From Prevotella sp. (lineage in GTDB: Bacteria > Bacteroidota > Bacteroidia > Bacteroidales > Bacteroidaceae), in NCBI GenBank assembly GCA_017470345.1, contig JAFUEP010000002.1, positions 1 through 48,283 on the forward strand: 48,283 bases of DNA, read 5' to 3'. Shown piece after piece: positions 1 through 8,585 of this stretch. The notes under the pieces were generated by a model that made no database searches, was not told the origin of the DNA, and worked only from the letters and a program-made list of their open reading frames with translations. The stretch's first letter is position 1. Each line of letters begins with the position of its first letter. A program made the translations under genes and the position numbers.

Positions 1-178
1 AAAATTCTCTAATTCGTGATAAAAAGAAGGAACAATTCGAAAATTCTCTAATTCATGATAAAAAAGTAAGAAAGAAGGAATAATTCGAAAATTCTCTAAT
101 TCGTGATAAAAAGAAGGAACAATTCGAAAATTCTCTAATTCGTGATAAAAAGAATAATTCGATAACTCGTGATAAAAT
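1..178. repeat. AATTCGTGAT tandem repeat upstream of lgt
   Basis: Four imperfect copies begin at 1, 40, 88 and 127, each starting AAAATTCTCTAATTCGTGAT and ending in AATTCG. The spacings are 39, 48 and 39 bases, and one copy has CATGAT for CGTGAT. The array runs to within about ten bases of the lgt start and leaves no room for a recognisable TAnnTTTG promoter, so any promoter lies outside the window or inside the array. The AATTCGTGA word returns in a different arrangement at 32041-32291. Confidence 0.85.
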
Positions 179-186
179 AAACAATA

Positions 187-1032
187 ATGACTATGACAAG
201 ACTACTGAGTTATATCGTCTGGAATCCGGACCTGACCGCGCTGCACATCGGCTCGTGGGGACTGCGGTGGTACTCGCTGTGCTGGCTCGTGGGCCTGCTG
301 CTGGCCTACCTCATCGTGAGGCGGCTGTTCAAGGAGCAGAAGATCGCCGACGAGAAGTTCGAGCCGCTGTTCATCTACTGCTTCCTCGGCATCTTGATAG
401 GCGCCCGGCTGGGCCACTGCCTGTTCTATCAGCCCGACTACTTCCTGACCTCGGGCAAGGGCTTCGTCGAGATGCTCCTGCCCATCCGCTTCACGGCCGA
501 CGGCGGCTGGAAGATGACGGGCTACGAGGGCCTGGCATCCCACGGCGGCACGCTGGGCCTCATCCTCGCCCTGCTGCTCTACGTCAAGCGGACGAAGGTG
601 CCCCTCTGGACGGTGCTCGACAACATCGCCATCGCCACTGGCACGACGGCCTGCTTCATCCGCCTGGGCAACCTGATGAACTCGGAGATCATAGGCCGCC
701 CGACCGACGTGCCATGGGCCTTCATCTTCGAGCGCGTCGACCAGATGCCGCGCCATCCCGGACAGCTCTACGAGGCCATCGCCTACGCCCTGTTCTTCGT
801 CCTGGCCTGGGTGCTCTACAGGCGCCGGCCCGATAGGGTAGGGACGGGCTTCTTCTTCGGCCTCTGCCTGTTCTATATCTTCCTGTTCCGCTTCTTCATC
901 GAGTACACCAAGGAGATCCAGGAGGCCTTCGAGGCTTCGCTGCCCCTCGACATGGGCCAGATTCTCTCGCTGCCCTTCATCGCCGTCGGCGCCTGGTTCA
1001 TGGTCAGGGGGTGGAGGAAGAATGTACAATGA
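187..1032 (+). CDS. lgt: Prolipoprotein diacylglyceryl transferase
   Basis: Inner-membrane enzyme that moves diacylglycerol from phosphatidylglycerol to the lipobox cysteine of prolipoproteins, the first step of lipoprotein maturation. The 281-residue length fits the family, with several hydrophobic segments. The Lgt signature [14 protein letters not shown] starts at about R159, and the SHGG segment near H119 matches the family's conserved HGG. ATG is used at 187; a second in-frame ATG at 193 is equally possible because no clear ribosome site separates them. The stop codon is part of the tandem repeat that follows (GTACAATGA). No operon partner is obvious; the next gene starts 67 bases downstream inside the repeat. 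The lipoprotein encoded at 10358 would be a natural substrate. Confidence 0.96.
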   Translation: MTMTRLLSYIVWNPDLTALHIGSWGLRWYSLCWLVGLLLAYLIVRRLFKEQKIADEKFEPLFIYCFLGILIGARLGHCLFYQPDYFLTSGKGFVEMLLPIRFTADGGWKMTGYEGLASHGGTLGLILALLLYVKRTKVPLWTVLDNIAIATGTTACFIRLGNLMNSEIIGRPTDVPWAFIFERVDQMPRHPGQLYEAIAYALFFVLAWVLYRRRPDRVGTGFFFGLCLFYIFLFRFFIEYTKEIQEAFEASLPLDMGQILSLPFIAVGAWFMVRGWRKNVQ

Positions 1033-1112
1033 ACAATGTACAATGAACAATGTACAATGAACAATGTACAATGAACAATGTACTATGAACTATGAACTAT
1101 GAACTATGAACT
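1021..1112 (+). repeat. ATGTACAATGAACA / ATGAACT array joining lgt to the next gene
   Basis: A 14-base word (ATGTACAATGAACA) is repeated about four times and then decays into a 7-base word (ATGAACT) repeated about four times. The first copy supplies the lgt stop codon (TGA, 1030-1032). The 7-base part supplies the start codon of the next gene at 1099. Because 7 is not a multiple of 3, successive ATGs fall in different frames; those at 1085, 1092 and 1106 reach stops within a few codons and only 1099 opens the long frame. Confidence 0.9.
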
Positions 1113-1980
1113 AATCTGCAGGGCGGTGGAGCAGAGCGTGGGCTACAGCCCTAAGACGCCGAAGGACTTCGACCGACTGTCAGACGAGATCTTCGGACGG
1201 CTCCACCAGCGCGTCAGCCCCACCACGCTGAAACGCCTGTGGGGCTACGTGGCGAGCGACGCCGTGCCACGGCAGTCGACCCTCGACCTGCTCGCCCAGT
1301 TCGTCGGCTGCGACGACTACGACGCCTTCTGCCGACAGCAAGAGGCCGTCAGCCACGAGGCCCTGCAGCCGCAGACGGGCACCGCCGCTGAGGGCCGCAC
1401 GGCGGGGCGCCACGACTGGATGAAGTGGGGTGGGGCAGGGCTGATGCTCATCATCGCCCTCGCGGCCGTCTACGACCTGCTCAGCCGCCCCGCAGCGGCC
1501 GGCGGCGGCGACGACGACTCGCCTTACGTCATCACCCTCGGCCAGCGCTTCGGCTCCTACGACGACTACCTCATGCTCTTCGGCATACAGGCCGACGACA
1601 CCCTCTGGGGACAGCGCCTGCCCCACCATCCCTACATCTCAGTCTGGAGCCCACAGTGGCGCCACTGGCGATGGCACAACGACGGCGACTCGGCCCGCCT
1701 GCTGCCCACCATCACCGAGCACTGGGAGCCCGACGACGGCTCGGCCGACAGCATGCTCGTCGCCGTGCGCAACAACGACCACTACCTGGCCCAGCGCGAC
1801 CTCAACGAGCTGCGCATCACCTTCGTCCGCGGACTCACCCCCGACGGCGACAGCCTCACCTTCTGCGGCGTCTACCGCATGGACATGAGCCTGAGCAACT
1901 TCCACCACGTCACGTGGCGGCGCGTCGCCGACCGCATCGACCTGGAGCACCTCGACTACCTCGAGCAGCTGCGCAACTAG
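1099..1980 (+). CDS. Hypothetical single-span membrane protein
   Basis: 293 residues, function not recognised. About the first 80 residues form a hydrophilic, probably helical domain (PTTLKRLWGYV, then LDLLAQFVGCDDYDAF) of a kind that recurs in Bacteroidota proteins and may be helix-turn-helix-like; that is an inference. One hydrophobic segment lies at about 109-130 (WGGAGLMLIIALAAVYDLL), preceded by basic residues, which suggests a cytoplasmic N-terminus. The rest, about 160 residues, would be extracytoplasmic and is rich in Trp, Asp and His without a motif I can name. The start at 1099 is forced: neighbouring ATGs in the repeat are out of frame. The stop is followed by a structured repeat at 1991. 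A cytoplasmic DNA-binding-like head on a membrane anchor would suit a one-component sensor, but nothing here proves that. Confidence 0.75.
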   Translation: MNYELICRAVEQSVGYSPKTPKDFDRLSDEIFGRLHQRVSPTTLKRLWGYVASDAVPRQSTLDLLAQFVGCDDYDAFCRQQEAVSHEALQPQTGTAAEGRTAGRHDWMKWGGAGLMLIIALAAVYDLLSRPAAAGGGDDDSPYVITLGQRFGSYDDYLMLFGIQADDTLWGQRLPHHPYISVWSPQWRHWRWHNDGDSARLLPTITEHWEPDDGSADSMLVAVRNNDHYLAQRDLNELRITFVRGLTPDGDSLTFCGVYRMDMSLSNFHHVTWRRVADRIDLEHLDYLEQLRN

Positions 1981-1990
1981 CTCAGAGTTT

Positions 1991-2096
1991 ACGATTTAGG
2001 AGGTCACGTGTCCTCACGTGACACCTGCGGCAAGTGCGACGTGGGGACACGTCGCCTCCTACAGGGGCAGCTAAATCATACCAAGTTATTTTTTTA
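1991..2096. mobile_element. Cloverleaf repeat element, copy 1 (MITE-like)
   Basis: The 65-base core 1997-2061 is nearly identical to 14391-14455. It has an outer stem TAGGAG/CTCCTA (1997-2002 with 2056-2061) enclosing two perfect 8-bp hairpins: GTCACGTG tcct CACGTGAC (2003-2022) and GCGACGTG ggga CACGTCGC (2036-2055). The two hairpins can also pair with each other into one long stem. The right flank, ATACCAAGTTATT (2079-2091), matches the inverted left end of copy 2; the left end is eroded here. It sits just after a gene end and is followed by a T-run, so it may also terminate transcription. Confidence 0.75.
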
Positions 2097-2107
2097 ATGG
2101 TTACTAA

Positions 2108-2205
2108 GGACAATAATCTTCAAAAATCTTTTAACCTGTACTGGTCGCTTTCATAAATAGACGCCCTAATAGCCATCCTTGAAAGATTTTTGAAGACTTT
2201 TGTCC
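2108..2205. repeat. 98-bp element with 24-bp terminal inverted repeats
   Basis: The left end 2108-2131 and right end 2182-2205 are inverted copies matching at 22 of 24 positions (outer GGACAA, inner TCTTCAAAAATCTTT). They enclose 50 bases with no reading frame. No clear target-site duplication is visible. It could be a small non-autonomous insertion or a large hairpin between two transcription units. Confidence 0.65.
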
Positions 2206-2273
2206 AAATAAACAAGCAAAAAACGACGATTTCATCGGTGTTCTTGCAAAAAGAACCAAATGGACCAACGAAA

Positions 2274-2312
2274 AGGACCAAATGGACCAACGTCCGTCTG
2301 GCCCTTTTTATT
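2274..2312 (+). terminator. Possible terminator hairpin before the LRR gene
   Basis: An imperfect stem pairs AAAGGACCAAATGGAC with GTCCGTCTGGCCCTTT around the loop CAAC and runs into a T-rich stretch. The word AAATGGACCAACG is directly repeated at 2258 and 2279. No convincing transcript ends here apart from the gene stopping at 1980, so the role is uncertain. Confidence 0.35.
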
Positions 2313-2320
2313 TATTTTTG
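2313..2320 (+). promoter_or_regulatory. Promoter -7 box of the LRR protein gene
   Basis: TATTTTTG fits the TAnnTTTG form and lies 33 bases before the ATG at 2354. No TTTG or TTGG stands 19 bases upstream, so the -33 box is weak or absent. Its position argues that translation starts at 2354 and not at the in-frame ATG at 2282, which lies upstream of the promoter. Confidence 0.55.
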
Positions 2321-2353
2321 CACGCGGAAAACTTAAAACAAAATATTTTAGAC

Positions 2354-5300
2354 ATGAAAAAACTATCCATTCTCCTGACCCTGCTCCTCCTGCCACTGGC
2401 TGCAGCCATGGCCGAGGAGGCGGAAATCGGCGGCATCCGCTACGATCTCGATGCAGGGACTAAACAAGCAACGGTGATCCAGAAAACCGAAGGACACTAC
2501 GAAGGCGACATCGCCATCCCCGCCTCAGTCAGCTACGGCGGAACAAGCTACAGCGTGACGGCTATCGGCACCGAAGCCTTCGCTGATTGTCCCAACATAG
2601 AGAGCATCACGTTGGCACAAGGTCTGAAGACCATAGAGGCAAGGGCATTCTCAACAAGCAGCAATAAGCTGAAAGACATCTTCGTTCCTGAAGGTGTTAC
2701 AACGATTGAAAATCAGGCGTTTAGCAATAATCCGGCACTGGAGTCGGTGAGCTTGCCGTCAAGCCTGACAAGCCTGGGCGGCTATGCTTTCTATAACAGC
2801 AATAATATCAGGATGGTCAATGCCAATTCGAGCACTCCGCTCAGCATCAGCCAGACGCTCTATCCCTATAGTGCAACGCTTTACGTGCCGGCAGGCTCGA
2901 AGGCATCATACCAGTCGGCTAACTACTGGAAGGAGTTTGCCAATGTCTTGGAAGTGGGCTATACGGGGAAGACGGACTCGGAACTGACTGGCGAGACCGA
3001 CATCTCATGTTTCTACGTCAACCGGCCCGGCCTGCTGGGGAACTTCTTTGTCCAGGCAGGGAAACCGAGTAAGGTGAAAATCACCGGCGAAGTCACGCCT
3101 GCTGACTTGGAAGCGCTTTCAGAGAGTGGCTATTCGTATTATTATACAAACTATGTTGACCTCACAGAAACAAACATACATGCAGGCAGCTATTATAACT
3201 GGAGAACCTACCCTTATGAAATAGTTGATACACCTGACGGCTATTTAAACGCAGACTGGATGGGATGCACAAACAGTGAAAACGATGACTCTAACTGGTA
3301 TGGCCCCACAACAATCGTCTTGCCCAACACGCTGACAGAATTTGAAGGATGGGCTGAAAACATATACTCAACACAGACGACGCCATTTAAAACGACGATA
3401 AGAGAACCACATATAGGCGAAGTATATGGGACCCCCAAGTTCTACGTCCCTGCGGGAACCAAGGCAGCCTGGGTGGCACTGACCACTTATCCCGACAATG
3501 TGTGGTTCTACGACGGGCCTGAGAAGACGGTCACGGTACAGACGGCAGGCACACTGCGGAGCCAGCTGACCACCCAGGAGCTTGCAACCGTCAATGAGCT
3601 CACCATCAACGGCACCATCAACGCCAAGGATTTTGCAACGCTGAAGCAGATGGCGAGCCTCACGACGCTGTACATTAGGGCCAACATCGTTGCCTACGAG
3701 GGAACGGAAGGCCCCGTCAGCGGCTACACGACCTACAGGATGGGAGAAGTGCCTGCCGGCACATTCCAGAACAACCAGATTCTGCAATATGTGTCTGTCA
3801 GCGCGTCGTCGGGTGTCAAAGGCCTCATCATCGGCGATTTTGCCTTCGACGGCTGCATCAATCTCACCAAGTTTAATTGCGCCGGATTCAGCTCGCTGGG
3901 CGACTTCTGCTTCCGCAACACGAAGGTCATAGGGGGTCTCCTGCTGCTGGGAACTACGTACACATACTCTGACGAAGAAGAAACCTATACAGAAAACAAC
4001 AGGGAGTTTGAGCATATTGGCCTCCAGCCCTTCTTCGGAGTCAAGGGAACTACTAATGGGTTATGGTCATGGCCACGTTATAGCAGCACCATCGAAGGTG
4101 ATGATTACGATAAATATTACGAACTGAAGAATTTCTCTGTCATCCCGAAACTCTATGATGAATCCAACTACTATAGCGGTGTGACCAACAAGGCGGAAAC
4201 CCTGCTCTATGCGATGACAACACGGAAATGGCTTGACCTCACCCTGCCCGCCAGCATCACCACACTGGCCAACTACGCTGTCTCCGGCTTGGAGCTCGAG
4301 TCAATCAATCTGAGCGCAGTGACAAGTATTGGCGACGGCTTCCTCTATCAGTGTCCGCTGCTGAAGAGCATCACCTGCGACAACGAGGCTTTCAAGAGCG
4401 TCGACGGCGTGCTTTATACGGCCGACCTGACGACGCTGGTGAAATATCCTTGTGCAAGCACCGCTGAGTCGCTGACCATTCCCGCCACTGTCAGTCAGAT
4501 CAGCAAGTGGGCATTCGAGGGTTCGCAGAATCTTAAGACCATCACGATGGAGTCCACAACGCCCCCGACATTGGCCGGACAGGCTTTCGAGGATTTCAAT
4601 GTCGCCGGCATCACCCTCTACGTCCCCGTCGGCACGAAGGCGGCCTACGAGGCTGCCGACTACTGGAAGGAGTTTGGGGAGATTGTGGAGATGACACCTC
4701 CCAGCCCTGCCATCGAGTTTGCCGATGCCAACGTGAAGGCCATCTGCGTGCAGCATTGGGACACTAACGGCGACGGCGAGCTGAGCGAGGCCGAGGCAGC
4801 TGCCGTGACCGACCTGGGCGACGTGTTCAAGGAGAACAGAGAAATCACTTCGTTCGACGAGCTGGAATATTTCACGGGGCTGACAGACCTCGGCTCGGCA
4901 TTCGAAACATGCACGGAGCTGCGGTCGATTGTCATTCCTGTCAATGTCGTGGCACTTGATGCCGTCGGTAATTTGGCATCACTGGAAAGCATCAGGGTGG
5001 TTGAGGGCAACACCAAGTATGACTCACGGAACAACTGCAATGCCGTCATTGAGACTGAAACGAACAAGCTCGTTATGGGTTGTCAGACAACCATAATCCC
5101 TGAAGGTATTACGGTGATTGGCCAAAATGCCTTCGGGGGAAGGTGGGGAATGCGTGAGATCAACTTCCCGGCCTCCCTAAAGACTATTGATGAGAGTGCA
5201 TTTGCCTATTGTATATCTTTAAACAACATCAAGCTGCCATCAGGACTTGAGACCATCCAAGACGGCTATTTCGGTGCATTTGCCAATTGTGAAGGGTTGA

Positions 5301-7813
5301 AGGAAGTGATTGTGGAATGGGCTGAGCCTCTCAGCATACCTGCAAATACTTTTGAGGGCTGCGATTTGGAAAACGCCACACTCTACGTCCCCGCCGGCAC
5401 GAAGGCTGTCTACGAGGCTGCTGATGTCTGGAAGGATTTTGGAACGATCGTCGAGATATCCGGCACCATCTTCACCGCCGAGGTGAACGGCTTGCAGATG
5501 CAGTTCCGCGTGACGGATGCCTTCAAGAAGGAGGTGGAGACCTACGGCACCTACGAAGAGGGGCCCGCCATCGACAATCAGACTGTGGGCGAAGTGGTGA
5601 TTCCCGCCGAGGTGGAGGGCTACACCGTCACGGGCATCGGCGACTGGTCGTTCCGCAACTGCCAGGGAATCACCGCCGTCAGCCTGCCCACGACGCTGAC
5701 CTACATCGGCGAGTCGGCCTTCCGTACCTGCTACGGCCTGACAGAGGTGGATATCCCCGAGGGTGTCACCACGATCGGCTCGCGCGCCTTCTTTGGTGCC
5801 GGACTGCATAAAGTCACGCTGCCCTCCACTCTGCAAGAGATTAGCGGCGACTACACCTTCACGCTTTCACAGTATTCCGACAATATCGTCATCGTCAAGA
5901 ATCCTGAGCCTATCGCCATCCCTCTGGGGGCCTTTGAATGGGATTCGATGAAGCGGTCGGTGCTCATCGTACCCCTGGGCAGTCGCGAGGCCTACCAGGC
6001 TGCTGACGTCTGGAAGGAGTTCAAGGCCATCTACGACAATCCGGTCTTCTACTCAGTGGATGTGAATATCGGAAACTCGGTCCCTTACAGTACGGAAGGC
6101 TGGGGCAACGCCGGCGATGAAGTGACGGTGCCTTACCATCGCTACGTGCTTGGTAAAGGGTTCGTATCCCCTTGGGACAAGTGGCTCTTCAAACGCGATG
6201 CCACGAACAAAGAGTATAACCATCGGTTCACGCTGAGCGCCGACAATCCTATCATCAACGGTTATCCTTATCAAACCGAGAACCTTGAATATACGTTTAC
6301 CGGCATTGAGGACGTCGTCTACCTGAACGAGGCTGAGGACATCGAGGGCATGACGAAGTGTGAGTCCGACCATGCACTGGTGCGCAGCTCGAATGCCGCA
6401 GCGGCCTATCCCGCCGACGGCGATGTGGAGCTGGTCACGCTGCCGGCCGGCATCTATCAGCTGACGGCCGTGATGTACAATATGCATCCTACGGATTCAC
6501 CTTATTTCGACTCAGACAACCCCTGGACCTTCCTGGCCGACGGTGAGCCGATAGCCACGCTGACCAACGACGTCCCCAACTTCGACGAGAAGACCACCGA
6601 GCCCTTCGTGCTGACCAAGGAGACAACCCTCGCCATCAAGCAGAAGGGCGAATCGAAGATCGGCCTCGACCTCATTTACATCAGACGCCTGCAGGACAAC
6701 GAGCTGTACGTCGCCGAGACGCCGTCGGTCGTTGCCGGATGGAAGACGGAGCTGAACATCGGCCTGAGAAACGTGGATGCCGTCAACATGACCGACTTCT
6801 ACCTGCGGCTGCCTGAGGGCATGACGATTGCCAACAGCGCCGTCACGATCGCTGCCGACCGCTCGGACAAGCATCAGGTGAGCGCACAGTGGAACGCTGA
6901 CGGCGGCTACTACCACATCGTCAGCTTCTCGTCGCAGAACAACGCCTTCAAGCTGAACGACGGCACGCTGTTCACCATGATGATCGAGTGCGACGGGAGC
7001 GTCGCCGCAGGCAGCTACGAGGCCCGGGTGATGACCATCGTCATGTCGGACACGGACAAGACGGAGCTCAGCCAGCAGGACTTCACGTTCACCATCGACG
7101 TGCCCGACCTGAAGCTGGGCGACGCCAACGGCGACAAGAAGGTGAACGGACTGGACATCGTCGAGACGGTCGACCACATCATGCAGCGACCCTCCGACAC
7201 GTTCCACGCCGACGCTGTCGACCTCTACTATGACAAGAAGATCAACGGCCTCGACCTGGTGAGGTTGATCAACCTCGTGCTGAGCCAGCCCGTGAGCTCA
7301 CAGGCAGCCATGGCCAGAAGCCTCGCCCCGACGACGACGGCCGACGGCCCCTGGCTGGAGACTGAGGGCGAGGCCCTGACGATGAACATCGACGCGGCTG
7401 CCGACTATATCCTGGCACAGTGCGTCGTCCATCTCGACGGCGACATGCAGCTCCGCGACGTCACGGCCGACGGCCGCCACACGGTCGCCTGGCAGCGCCT
7501 CGACGGGCACCGCTATGCCGTCGTGGTCTACTCGACGAACAACGACGCCTTCGAGGCAGGCGGAAAGCTGCTGACGCTCGACGTCGCCGGCAGCGGCACC
7601 GTCCACGTCAGCGACATCATGCTCGTCGACACGGAGCGCGGCGAGCACTGCTTCGCTGACGCCGCCCGTAACGCCACGACGGGCATCGACGCGACAGAAG
7701 AAACCAGCCAGCCTCTCGCCGAGCGCTACGACCTGCAGGGCCGCAAGGCCGACGGCCGTCAGCCGTCGAAGGGCGTCTACATCATCCGTGGCAAGAAAGT
7801 GGTCATCAAATAA
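2354..7813 (+). CDS. Giant secreted BspA-type leucine-rich repeat protein with cohesin/dockerin-like tail
   Basis: 1819 residues, exported. A signal peptide (MKKLSILLTLLLLPLAAAMA) is followed by many LRR_5-type repeats of the form ITAIGTEAFADCPNI. Four or five blocks end in a cassette YVPAGTKAAYEAADYWKEFG (near residues 174, 755, 1010 and 1205, with a partial one near 368). An EF-hand-like loop DTNGDGELSEAE lies near 802. After the LRR part come a cohesin-like beta domain (about 1455-1585), a dockerin-like pair of loops (DANGDKKVNGLD near 1589, then DLYYDKKINGLD), a second beta domain and the tail YDLQGR...GVYIIRGKKVVIK, which resembles Bacteroidota sorting tails. BspA-family proteins are known surface adhesins or substrate binders; the ligand here is unknown. 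An ATG at 2282 is in frame but lies upstream of the promoter and would bury the signal peptide. The next gene, 13 bases on, encodes a related small protein. Confidence 0.9.
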   Translation: MKKLSILLTLLLLPLAAAMAEEAEIGGIRYDLDAGTKQATVIQKTEGHYEGDIAIPASVSYGGTSYSVTAIGTEAFADCPNIESITLAQGLKTIEARAFSTSSNKLKDIFVPEGVTTIENQAFSNNPALESVSLPSSLTSLGGYAFYNSNNIRMVNANSSTPLSISQTLYPYSATLYVPAGSKASYQSANYWKEFANVLEVGYTGKTDSELTGETDISCFYVNRPGLLGNFFVQAGKPSKVKITGEVTPADLEALSESGYSYYYTNYVDLTETNIHAGSYYNWRTYPYEIVDTPDGYLNADWMGCTNSENDDSNWYGPTTIVLPNTLTEFEGWAENIYSTQTTPFKTTIREPHIGEVYGTPKFYVPAGTKAAWVALTTYPDNVWFYDGPEKTVTVQTAGTLRSQLTTQELATVNELTINGTINAKDFATLKQMASLTTLYIRANIVAYEGTEGPVSGYTTYRMGEVPAGTFQNNQILQYVSVSASSGVKGLIIGDFAFDGCINLTKFNCAGFSSLGDFCFRNTKVIGGLLLLGTTYTYSDEEETYTENNREFEHIGLQPFFGVKGTTNGLWSWPRYSSTIEGDDYDKYYELKNFSVIPKLYDESNYYSGVTNKAETLLYAMTTRKWLDLTLPASITTLANYAVSGLELESINLSAVTSIGDGFLYQCPLLKSITCDNEAFKSVDGVLYTADLTTLVKYPCASTAESLTIPATVSQISKWAFEGSQNLKTITMESTTPPTLAGQAFEDFNVAGITLYVPVGTKAAYEAADYWKEFGEIVEMTPPSPAIEFADANVKAICVQHWDTNGDGELSEAEAAAVTDLGDVFKENREITSFDELEYFTGLTDLGSAFETCTELRSIVIPVNVVALDAVGNLASLESIRVVEGNTKYDSRNNCNAVIETETNKLVMGCQTTIIPEGITVIGQNAFGGRWGMREINFPASLKTIDESAFAYCISLNNIKLPSGLETIQDGYFGAFANCEGLKEVIVEWAEPLSIPANTFEGCDLENATLYVPAGTKAVYEAADVWKDFGTIVEISGTIFTAEVNGLQMQFRVTDAFKKEVETYGTYEEGPAIDNQTVGEVVIPAEVEGYTVTGIGDWSFRNCQGITAVSLPTTLTYIGESAFRTCYGLTEVDIPEGVTTIGSRAFFGAGLHKVTLPSTLQEISGDYTFTLSQYSDNIVIVKNPEPIAIPLGAFEWDSMKRSVLIVPLGSREAYQAADVWKEFKAIYDNPVFYSVDVNIGNSVPYSTEGWGNAGDEVTVPYHRYVLGKGFVSPWDKWLFKRDATNKEYNHRFTLSADNPIINGYPYQTENLEYTFTGIEDVVYLNEAEDIEGMTKCESDHALVRSSNAAAAYPADGDVELVTLPAGIYQLTAVMYNMHPTDSPYFDSDNPWTFLADGEPIATLTNDVPNFDEKTTEPFVLTKETTLAIKQKGESKIGLDLIYIRRLQDNELYVAETPSVVAGWKTELNIGLRNVDAVNMTDFYLRLPEGMTIANSAVTIAADRSDKHQVSAQWNADGGYYHIVSFSSQNNAFKLNDGTLFTMMIECDGSVAAGSYEARVMTIVMSDTDKTELSQQDFTFTIDVPDLKLGDANGDKKVNGLDIVETVDHIMQRPSDTFHADAVDLYYDKKINGLDLVRLINLVLSQPVSSQAAMARSLAPTTTADGPWLETEGEALTMNIDAAADYILAQCVVHLDGDMQLRDVTADGRHTVAWQRLDGHRYAVVVYSTNNDAFEAGGKLLTLDVAGSGTVHVSDIMLVDTERGEHCFADAARNATTGIDATEETSQPLAERYDLQGRKADGRQPSKGVYIIRGKKVVIK

Positions 7814-7826
7814 CGATAGCTCAATC

Positions 7827-8492
7827 ATGAAACTATACAGAACATTATTCCTTTGGGCATGCCTGGCCATGGCCGGGCATGCCATGGCCGACGAACTGAA
7901 CGTGGCCGACCTGACAATCAATCCCGGCGAGAGCAAGACGGTAGCCGTGGAGCTCACCAACCCTGACCATGCCTACATCCTGCTGGAGTTCACCCTGAAG
8001 CTGCCCGAAGGCGTCGGCATCGCCAAGACGGCCGACGACAAATGGGACGTCGTGCTCAACACCGACCGCTTCAGCGCACACGAGCTGCAGGTGGAGCAGC
8101 TGGCTGGCGGCGACTATAAGTTCCTCATCTTTTCAATGCCTAACACCGTGGTCAACGGCACGTCGGGCGAGATCCTCACAATGACCCTCACGGCCCAGGC
8201 CGACGCACCGCGGGGCAACGCCCAGGGACTCTTCTATGAGCAGCTCTTCGCCGATGCTGACGAAGCAGGCTACACGCCGGCCGACAAGGCTTTCAACATC
8301 CGCGTCGGCGGTATCCCGGGCGATGCTGACGACAGCGGCGACGTCAGCGTCAGCGACGTCACGGCTGTCATTGCCCACCTGTCGGGCCGTGAGCCGGCGG
8401 GCTTCGTCCTGGGCAATGCCGACCTCGACGGCGACGGTCACGTGACGGCCGAGGAGGTCGTCGGCATCGTCAACATCATCTTGGGGAAATAA
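7827..8492 (+). CDS. Small secreted cohesin-like/dockerin-like protein
   Basis: 221 residues. A signal peptide (MKLYRTLFLWACLAMAGHAMA) is followed by a cohesin-like beta domain of about 130 residues opening LTINPGESKTVAVELTN, then by two dockerin-like calcium loops: DADDSGDVSVSD near residue 170 and DLDGDGHVTAEE near 205. The protein ends directly after the second loop and lacks the GKK-type tail of its neighbour. The start at 7827 is chosen because it gives a clean signal peptide; the frame is open back into the preceding gene. The gene follows the LRR gene by 13 bases with no promoter between, so the two are probably cotranscribed. Both join a cohesin-like and a dockerin-like module, so they might bind each other or a common partner, which is inference. 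A strong terminator lies 29 bases downstream. Confidence 0.85.
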   Translation: MKLYRTLFLWACLAMAGHAMADELNVADLTINPGESKTVAVELTNPDHAYILLEFTLKLPEGVGIAKTADDKWDVVLNTDRFSAHELQVEQLAGGDYKFLIFSMPNTVVNGTSGEILTMTLTAQADAPRGNAQGLFYEQLFADADEAGYTPADKAFNIRVGGIPGDADDSGDVSVSDVTAVIAHLSGREPAGFVLGNADLDGDGHVTAEEVVGIVNIILGK

Positions 8493-8520
8493 GAATCACT
8501 GACCCCGAGGATAATCATGA

Positions 8521-8549
8521 GCCGAAAGCTTGGTGCTTTCGGCTTTTTT
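8521..8549 (+). terminator. Rho-independent terminator of the LRR/cohesin operon
   Basis: Perfect 9-bp stem GCCGAAAGC/GCTTTCGGC around the loop TTGGT, followed by six T. The loop also serves as the -33 box of the next promoter. Confidence 0.92.
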
Positions 8550-8560
8550 GTGTACCTTTG
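8530..8560 (+). promoter_or_regulatory. Promoter of the EamA transporter gene
   Basis: TTGG at 8530-8533, exactly 19 bases, then TACCTTTG at 8553-8560. The -33 box is the loop of the upstream terminator, and the terminator's 3' arm plus T-run fill the spacer. The start codon is 25 bases downstream. Confidence 0.85.
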
Positions 8561-8585
8561 CAGCCCTTTAATCAATCATCCGTAC

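Noticed and set aside
2260-2463. Short frame and the in-frame ATG at 2282 before the LRR gene
   Set aside because: They lie upstream of or across the promoter and use repeated ATGGACCAACG words.
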